In this document: in pieces, positions 6,229 to 11,324 of the stretch
How the letters are laid out: every line of letters begins with the position of its first letter
Numbering within the stretch: position 1 is the first letter of the stretch
Assembly (NCBI GenBank): GCA_050298035.1
Contig: JBNKTK010000121.1
Span: forward strand, 1 to 11,324
DNA length: 11,324 bases
Reading direction: 5' to 3'
From: Gaoshiqia sp050298035
Lineage (GTDB): Bacteria > Bacteroidota > Bacteroidia > Bacteroidales > Prolixibacteraceae
The notes under the pieces: generated by a model
Told to the model about the DNA's origin: nothing
Databases searched by the model: none
The model's input: only the letters and a program-made list of their open reading frames with translations
Translations under genes and position numbers: made by a program

Positions 6229-7290
6229 TTATTCCACTGCTTTACTTGTCCAAAGCTTGAAATCGTCCCAAAACAGTTGGAGGGTCATTCCCTGACTATT
6301 CACCCAATTAATCAGATTAGCAGAGGTATACAATTTCATTGGATTAAACTCGGTAACACCGTCAGGAGCTGGATCATATGAATTATGGGTTATTCTGGTT
6401 AAATTGAATATATCTTTTTCATCTTCATCATCAGGTTTTACCTTCAAAATGAATTTCCCGTCACTATTGCCTCCTTCTTTGTAGTAATACTCAAGAGTAA
6501 ACCACTTACCGATTGGAACTGATGCCTCGGTGTTGGTTTTTGACCAAAGTGTCGTGTATGTTTGGCTTCCATCATTGTGCAACTCGCAATCCTGGGCTTC
6601 GATTTTAAAATATAGGTCACTTTCCGTCGAAACAGGCTTACTTAAAGTAAGCGTAATTCTGAAGCCGTAAGGAACATTTTGATCCCAGGTGATATTGTTC
6701 CAGAACTCCGCAATTGTTAGCCAATCTATTACATTTGGATATTTACGCACTACGTTAAAATCAGAAGCCAGGTAAAGTCGCACCGACTGATGAATTTCCT
6801 TCATGCCGGCATTACCATAAAGATTGGCTTGTATACGACCTTTTGTCCCATTAACATTCGGCTCGTTCAACCAAAATTGCAAGACATGATTCGACGAATT
6901 TTCAGGATCGGAAACAATCCTGGCATAACGCTGACTATCGTCTCCCCCCTGAAATTGTATATTGAAAAAACCAATATCAGGATTATTGTCCAAGTCGTTT
7001 ACCCAGTTATTGTGGTCGGAGAACGTGCCATCAGCCCCGGTAATGTCAGCATAATCAGAGCTGGACTCAACGACTTCGGTAGTAGGTTCAAAACCTGATT
7101 GGAAAAGTAAATCGAGATTATCCGGTATGGTATAAGTTTTTGGCTCTGTTGGAGTAACAGGATCGTTTTCGGAACCGCATCCCGTGGTAACTCCGCAATA
7201 AGATATCACTAATAAAATACTCAGTATTGAAACACCCATTTTTTGTAAAAGTCTTTTTCGCTGAAAGCGGAGATCAGTATTTGTATTCAT
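6229..7290 (-). CDS. Jelly-roll lipoprotein, putative polysaccharide lyase (heparin-lyase-like)
   Basis: The 353-residue lipoprotein has a positively charged N-terminus, a hydrophobic segment and a lipobox ending TTGC (Cys38), then a GSEND / proline-threonine linker to about residue 55. The remainder (about 58-349) looks like a single concanavalin-type beta-jelly roll: DLLFQSGFEP (60-69), VLQFWLNEPN (136-145), GRIQANLYGN (151-160), EIHQSVRLYLASDF (165-178), WLTIAEFWNN (190-199), PYGFRI (207-212), GKWFTLEYYYKEG (261-273) and WDDFKLW (341-347). The spacing of an RxQ motif, a QSVRLYL strand and a KW-x-x-EYY strand resembles heparin-lyase I / glucuronan-lyase-type folds. I cannot place it in a named PL family. 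GH88 directly upstream, which removes the unsaturated uronate that lyases create, supports the lyase reading. A non-catalytic binding protein is the alternative. ATG is at 7290; Met18 is a possible later start. Confidence 0.6.
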   Translation of the reverse strand: MNTNTDLRFQRKRLLQKMGVSILSILLVISYCGVTTGCGSENDPVTPTEPKTYTIPDNLDLLFQSGFEPTTEVVESSSDYADITGADGTFSDHNNWVNDLDNNPDIGFFNIQFQGGDDSQRYARIVSDPENSSNHVLQFWLNEPNVNGTKGRIQANLYGNAGMKEIHQSVRLYLASDFNVVRKYPNVIDWLTIAEFWNNITWDQNVPYGFRITLTLSKPVSTESDLYFKIEAQDCELHNDGSQTYTTLWSKTNTEASVPIGKWFTLEYYYKEGGNSDGKFILKVKPDDEDEKDIFNLTRITHNSYDPAPDGVTEFNPMKLYTSANLINWVNSQGMTLQLFWDDFKLWTSKAVE

Positions 7291-7328
7291 AATTTTTGAC
7301 TGTTTTTTAGTTAGTAAGATTATGTTTC

Positions 7329-8537
7329 CTAATGGTTGGTTTTGACCTGCTTCAGTAGTTGTTTTAGACGAATCAAAGCCTCTACGTAATAATAGTCGGC
7401 ATAATTCAATGGAACATCCACCTCCGAGTGATATGGTAGGAAACCGACACTGTGTTTCAATATGAAATCTCCGTCTCCCCCCAAGTTTGCGGTGTATTTT
7501 TCGGATGCAAGTGTCCGGATTTGTTTCTCGGCAACACTTAGATACAAACGGGATTGTTCCGGATCGACATAGCTGCTTAACTCGATTAGGGCCGAAGCCA
7601 TAACTGCGGCGGCAGAAGCATCACGAGGTACCTCCGGTATATCTGGCGCATTAAAATCCCAGTAGGGGATGAAATCCGTAGGCATGTTAGGATGATTGAT
7701 CAGGTAGGAAGCTATTTGTTTGGCTTGTTCAAGATATCTGTTGTCTTTGGTCTCACGATACATCATGGTATATCCGTATAATCCCCAAGCTTGCCCTCTT
7801 GCCCAGGAAGAATCATCAGAATACCCCTGAAAGGTCTGCTTAATTTCAGGTTCGCCACTGATGGTGTCGTAAGACACAACATGATAACAACTGTAATCCG
7901 GACGATAATGATTTTCCATCGTTTTGTCAGCATGGGAGACAGCGATACTTTCAAACAGGTCATCTCCAGATTCTTTCGAAGCCCTAAGCAATAATTCCAG
8001 ATTCATCATATTGTCTATGATTACCGGGTACTGCCATTGGTCTTTATTAAAGTCCCAGGAACGAATCAGCCCAAGCTTTGGATTGAAACGGGTAGAAAGT
8101 GATTTGGCCCCGGTTAAAAGCACATTCCGATATGCCGTATCTCCGGTTAATCGCCATCCGTTACCAAAACTGCAGTTCAAGATAAAACCGACATCGTGGT
8201 TACTGGTCGTATATTGTTCTTCTTTCAAGCGGAGTGTATACTGGCGTGCAAAGGTCAACAATCTCTGATTTCTACTGTCTTCGTACAGATACCATAGCAC
8301 CCCTGGGAAAAATCCGGATGTCCAGTCGCCTGGCCCTACGGTAACCACTTCCCCATTTTCAAATGTTCGCGGCAATATACTGTCCTGATTTGCATACTTT
8401 TTAGCCATCAGAAGGGATTGCTCCTGCGCAAACTGCAAAGCCTCATCAACAACTCTTCCCAATGGTTTCTCTTGGGTATTCTTCTTACAGGAAGCCAACA
8501 GCAACGCCAACCCAATTATCCAAACTATTTTTTTCAT
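7329..8537 (-). CDS. GH88 family unsaturated glucuronyl/uronyl hydrolase, lipoprotein
   Basis: GH88 enzymes hydrate the 4,5-double bond of the unsaturated uronic acid left by a polysaccharide lyase, releasing it from the oligosaccharide. The (alpha/alpha)6 fold signatures are present, numbered from the ATG at 8537 (402 residues): WTSGFFPGVLWY (72-83), NHDVGF (113-118, catalytic-type Asp115), IIDNMMNLELL (173-183, Asp175, the second conserved aspartate), SSWARGQAWGLYGY (243-256) and RDASAAA (305-311). A longer reading from TTG at 8567 exists, but the ATG gives a textbook lipoprotein signal (MKKIVWIIGLALLLASC, Cys17), so it is preferred. The mature protein begins KKNTQ without an acidic run, which suggests periplasmic rather than surface location. 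It follows the MGH1-like gene by 57 bases and precedes the lyase-like gene by 38. Confidence 0.9.
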   Translation of the reverse strand: MKKIVWIIGLALLLASCKKNTQEKPLGRVVDEALQFAQEQSLLMAKKYANQDSILPRTFENGEVVTVGPGDWTSGFFPGVLWYLYEDSRNQRLLTFARQYTLRLKEEQYTTSNHDVGFILNCSFGNGWRLTGDTAYRNVLLTGAKSLSTRFNPKLGLIRSWDFNKDQWQYPVIIDNMMNLELLLRASKESGDDLFESIAVSHADKTMENHYRPDYSCYHVVSYDTISGEPEIKQTFQGYSDDSSWARGQAWGLYGYTMMYRETKDNRYLEQAKQIASYLINHPNMPTDFIPYWDFNAPDIPEVPRDASAAAVMASALIELSSYVDPEQSRLYLSVAEKQIRTLASEKYTANLGGDGDFILKHSVGFLPYHSEVDVPLNYADYYYVEALIRLKQLLKQVKTNH

Positions 8538-8594
8538 TTTTAACTCTTTGATTATTCGCGGAAACAAAAAATTTCCGATCTGACATTTCCTCTG

Positions 8595-10088
8595 CTAATT
8601 GGCAGTTAATGAGATTTGTTGAGTCCCAGCCACTACCTTATACTTTGTTCCATTGATTATTAGAGTATAAGGATTGCTACTTGTCACCTCAACATAATCG
8701 TCATAACCAATGATGTCCGTGCAAATATCCCCGAACTGCAAATTCTTTATTCCATGAACTCCTGAGCGATATTTACGCCATTCGATAGTTCTGGTCTGTG
8801 CATTAATATGATGAAAGCCTAATACATTTTCAATAAACATAGAAATAGGTGCCAGTGCAGACCAACCACAGAAATCGGGTCTAACAACTTCCAGGGAATC
8901 TGTCCACACTCTCTGAGCGGGTTCTGGTTTTGAAGGATTATAGCATTCCCAGATGGTCGCTGGCTTATAGCTTTTGTATGTTTGCAGCATTTGGTCGAGC
9001 AGGTTGTAAGCGTTTTGGTCGGCTACCTTGTAATATCCGTATTTTTCAAGCGCTTTTGTAGCCATGTAGGCTGTTGCTACCCAAACACTACCCCTCCAGT
9101 AGTCTCCGTATTCAGCATTAAAATCTCGTTCACTTCGGGATACCGATGGCCAAGGATGCTTTCCTCCAAATTCGGTGGAATCTTTAGCATATTCCATTAA
9201 CCTTTCGGCTTGTTCCTTGTTGGGGATTTCTGCCAGCATGGCCCAATAGCTGGCCGGGGTTCTTACTTTAACAAATGAAGTATCGCTTTCCCTGATATCG
9301 TAATAGAAACCGTCTTCCTCATCCCAATAATATGCATTCAATAAAGTCTTCTTTTGCTCGTACTCTCGGTCAAACTTTTGGGCAATTTGCTTTTCGCCCA
9401 CAACATTCGCCAACCTTGAAATATACAAGGCCGACAAAGCTTGTTGGGACAACGCATCAACCCAAAGCATGTCATTGGATTGTCCTCGTCCCCGAGGTGT
9501 ATTATCCATACCACTTTGAACTCCTCCCCACCGATAACCAAGTTCGGTTTTATGAACCGCTATTGGTGCGTGGGAAAATGGAAAACTCGTTGTAACTTTC
9601 AATGTATCGAAGAAAAGATAATGCCGTTGTAAAAAATGATTGTCTTTGAGAAGCGTCTCAATATGTTGCTTGTCACCGGTCATATCATAATATTCTGACT
9701 CAATCCACGCAAAGAAGGGAGGATTGTCCGGATGCTGAATCCTTAGAGGACTTGCTTTTTTATTCAGTAATACTTCATAGAAGTTATTTAAACTTTCAAT
9801 TCCGGGAAACAACTTCGGGGCATATTTACTGAATAAGGACATAAACTCCGTGTCCCAAATCCATATCGTATCGTCCCAAAAAGCTTCATCGAGGTATGGT
9901 GACTGAATCAAGCCTTTTCCATCTTTTACATGGTCGTATGCAATCTCCCAGGCCTTCCAGTATAAATCAAGCATTTCAGGATTCTCTTCATAGATGGGCT
10001 GAGGGATTAATGACCTATTAAATGGCTGTTTTTGAGCATAAAGGTTCAATGCAAGAACAACAGCAATGATTGTTATTGTTAATCTCAT
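8595..10088 (-). CDS. Secreted MGH1-like glycoside hydrolase (GH37/GH63 clan, (alpha/alpha)6 barrel)
   Basis: The 497-residue protein has a signal peptide at 1-19 (ending LYAQ). The rest is an (alpha/alpha)6 barrel of the trehalase / processing glucosidase I / mannosylglycerate hydrolase type. Landmarks are DDTIWIWDTEF (72-82), SGMDNTPR (192-199; Asp195 matches the general acid of GH63 GLDDYPR and GH37 SGWDFSSR motifs), HPWPSVSRSE (311-320), GDYWRGSVW (328-336) and IWECYNP (379-385; Glu381 matches the general base). Both catalytic carboxylates are present, so an inverting exo-glycosidase is expected. Family members remove alpha-glucosyl or alpha-mannosyl groups; the substrate here is unknown. 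It is the first gene after the SusD hairpin. ATG at 10088 is the only start that keeps the full signal peptide. Confidence 0.8.
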   Translation of the reverse strand: MRLTITIIAVVLALNLYAQKQPFNRSLIPQPIYEENPEMLDLYWKAWEIAYDHVKDGKGLIQSPYLDEAFWDDTIWIWDTEFMSLFSKYAPKLFPGIESLNNFYEVLLNKKASPLRIQHPDNPPFFAWIESEYYDMTGDKQHIETLLKDNHFLQRHYLFFDTLKVTTSFPFSHAPIAVHKTELGYRWGGVQSGMDNTPRGRGQSNDMLWVDALSQQALSALYISRLANVVGEKQIAQKFDREYEQKKTLLNAYYWDEEDGFYYDIRESDTSFVKVRTPASYWAMLAEIPNKEQAERLMEYAKDSTEFGGKHPWPSVSRSERDFNAEYGDYWRGSVWVATAYMATKALEKYGYYKVADQNAYNLLDQMLQTYKSYKPATIWECYNPSKPEPAQRVWTDSLEVVRPDFCGWSALAPISMFIENVLGFHHINAQTRTIEWRKYRSGVHGIKNLQFGDICTDIIGYDDYVEVTSSNPYTLIINGTKYKVVAGTQQISLTAN

Positions 10089-10151
10089 AAATTTATTATT
10101 CTCTGCACGTAGAGTTACTGTGCATAGTAAAGAAACATAAAGCGAAGTAGT

Positions 10152-10179
10152 AGGCTCTCCGACAAATGACGGAGAGCCT
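10152..10179 (-). terminator. Hairpin downstream of the SusD-like gene (terminator/attenuator or processing stem)
   Basis: AGGCTCTCCG at 10152-10161 and its exact complement at 10170-10179 give a perfect 10-bp stem with an 8-base loop, located 22 bases after the SusD stop. On the transcript the hairpin is followed by a mixed pyrimidine-rich stretch (CTACTTCGC) and not by a clean U-run, so termination is probably partial. Such stems after susCD commonly lower expression of downstream enzymes relative to the abundant SusCD. No promoter-like TAnnTTTG element follows before the next gene, consistent with read-through. Confidence 0.65.
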
Positions 10180-10200
10180 TAATGACAGGTACCTACTATT

Positions 10201-11324
10201 TTAATAGCCTGGATTCTGCGGCAACAAATTCGGATTTCGGTCTAACTCATCCTGAGGTAAAGCCAACAAGTAATCGCGGGAAGCATTGAAGTTTCCGTGA
10301 GGTTCCAACGAGTTCGATCCTTTGAAAACTTCATTTCCAAGGTCACGGCGTTTGATATCCCACCAGCGTTTGAATTCGAAGGAGAGTTCCAATCTTCTTT
10401 CTTCCAAAACCAAAGTTCGGAATTCATCCTTAGATAAACCGGTTGGCACATCTTGCGGAAAATCATTCATAACGCCTGCCGCATTGCGGGCGCGTTCTCT
10501 CACTTGGTCTACATACCCTGCCAATTCAGCATAAGGTTTGCCTATTTCATTCCCAGCTTCAGCAGCGATCAACAATACCTCGGCATAACGATAAACAGCA
10601 TAGTTAAAGTCAGACCAGCGTTTACTTGCAGTAGCATTTCCCATGAAGCGGGTATATTTTGCAATGTGCGGACGTTTCTCATATGGAAAATCGGTATAAG
10701 GAATCATTACACCATTACTTTTAGCCTCGGTAGTAAATGCGACACTTTTCCTGTAGTCGCGGTCGTCCCAACTATTGTAAACAGCCATCGAAGGGACAGC
10801 AACTCCCCATCCTTCTACATCAACTCCCCGAACTCCGGTTAAGGTGCCAATGATATCATCACCCTCGTTATACGCTCCATCGCTACCACTTCCGTTTTGT
10901 TGTCCCAAAAAGTCAATGACGAAAATGGGTTCATTTTGTCCATCTTGTTTGTCGGCGTCGAATAATGCCTGGTAATCAGCTTCTAGATTGTATTCAAGTT
11001 CTGCAGCATTGTCAATTACCCACTTTGCATTCTCGTATGCTTTTTCATAATTACCTAAGGTGAGATAAACATCGGCAAGCATGGTTGCAGCTGAGCCGGC
11101 AGAAGCTCTCGAACGTGCATTTTGTGTCATTGGTAAATGTTCCTTGCCAAACTCTAAATCGTCGATAATATTCTCGTAAACTTTTGCTGCCGAGGTTTTA
11201 GACATGTCGGCAACCGCTTCGGGGTCGCTTACTGTTTCACTCAGGTAAGGTATATCGCCAAACTGGCGAACCAGGTTAAAATAGACTAACGACCGGGCAA
11301 ACATCCCCTCAGCTTTTAGCGCAT
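10201..11324 (-). CDS. SusD/RagB-family nutrient-uptake outer-membrane lipoprotein (N-terminus cut by right edge)
   Basis: The frame is open to the right edge, giving 374 residues of a protein normally about 500-600 long; the signal peptide, lipobox and first helices lie outside. The visible start LKAEGMFARSLVYFNLVRQF corresponds to the conserved AEA-x-FLRA-x-YYFNLVR-x-FGD helix. TPR-like helices follow, then the C-terminal SusD domain with FNYAVYRYAEVLLIAAEAGN, an LVLEERRLELSFEF block, RWWDIKR, and the closing LLALPQDELDRNPNLLPQNPGY region (LLPQNPGY end). SusD proteins sit on the SusC barrel and close over the bound glycan. It is the upstream-most gene visible in the PUL; a susC gene should lie just beyond the right edge. 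The internal ATG at 11304 is not the true start. Confidence 0.95.
   Translation of the reverse strand, partial: ALKAEGMFARSLVYFNLVRQFGDIPYLSETVSDPEAVADMSKTSAAKVYENIIDDLEFGKEHLPMTQNARSRASAGSAATMLADVYLTLGNYEKAYENAKWVIDNAAELEYNLEADYQALFDADKQDGQNEPIFVIDFLGQQNGSGSDGAYNEGDDIIGTLTGVRGVDVEGWGVAVPSMAVYNSWDDRDYRKSVAFTTEAKSNGVMIPYTDFPYEKRPHIAKYTRFMGNATASKRWSDFNYAVYRYAEVLLIAAEAGNEIGKPYAELAGYVDQVRERARNAAGVMNDFPQDVPTGLSKDEFRTLVLEERRLELSFEFKRWWDIKRRDLGNEVFKGSNSLEPHGNFNASRDYLLALPQDELDRNPNLLPQNPGY

Noticed and set aside
8538..8567. Ten-residue N-terminal extension of the GH88 protein starting at TTG 8567
   Set aside because: The ATG at 8537 gives a compact lipoprotein signal peptide with Cys17; the extension would push the charged n-region out and needs a non-ATG start.
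8559..8577. Small inverted repeat CGGAAA/TTTCCG with a 7-base loop between the MGH1-like and GH88 genes
   Set aside because: The stem is only 6 bp and AT-rich, with no U-run; likely chance or negligible in effect.

Overview
The window looks like a stretch of a Bacteroidota genome. The evidence is a SusD-family lipoprotein, several Bacteroidota-style lipoproteins (one with a Cys-Ser-Asn-Asp-Asp-Asp surface-export type start), a TAnnTTTG-type -7 element, and a polysaccharide-utilisation-locus (PUL) gene order. Base composition is moderate and I see no tRNA, rRNA, CRISPR array or complete mobile element. I cannot name the species.

Layout. Positions 3-62 (+) hold the last 19 codons of a gene cut by the left edge. 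Positions 128-1291 (+) encode an aminotransferase-fold protein of the methionine-aminotransferase (YbdL-like) type. It has lost the PLP-binding lysine and several other cofactor contacts, so it may be a pseudoenzyme. From 1315 to the right edge everything is on the minus strand and reads as one PUL transcribed right to left: SusD-like lipoprotein (cut by the right edge; SusC is expected beyond it), intergenic hairpin, MGH1-like GH37/GH63-type glycosidase, GH88 unsaturated uronyl hydrolase lipoprotein, jelly-roll lipoprotein that may be a polysaccharide lyase, C-terminal wreck of a non-SusC TonB-dependent receptor, FN3 plus carbohydrate-binding-like surface lipoprotein, an intergenic gap with a 16-bp RNA stem and a possible membrane-protein tail, GH30 glycosidase, and two alpha/beta-hydrolase esterases one base apart.

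How it fits together (inference). The SusCD pair and the FN3 lipoprotein would bind and import a glycan. The putative lyase would cut at uronic acids and leave unsaturated ends, which GH88 removes. The GH30 and MGH1-like enzymes would trim neutral (probably glucose- or mannose-type) linkages, and the two esterases would remove acyl decorations. The target would be an acylated, uronic-acid-containing polysaccharide. The sequence alone does not identify it.

Most worth a second look: the lysine-less aminotransferase, the TonB-receptor pseudogene inside the PUL, the unexplained tail and RNA stem at 4720-4827, and the unclassified lyase-like lipoprotein.
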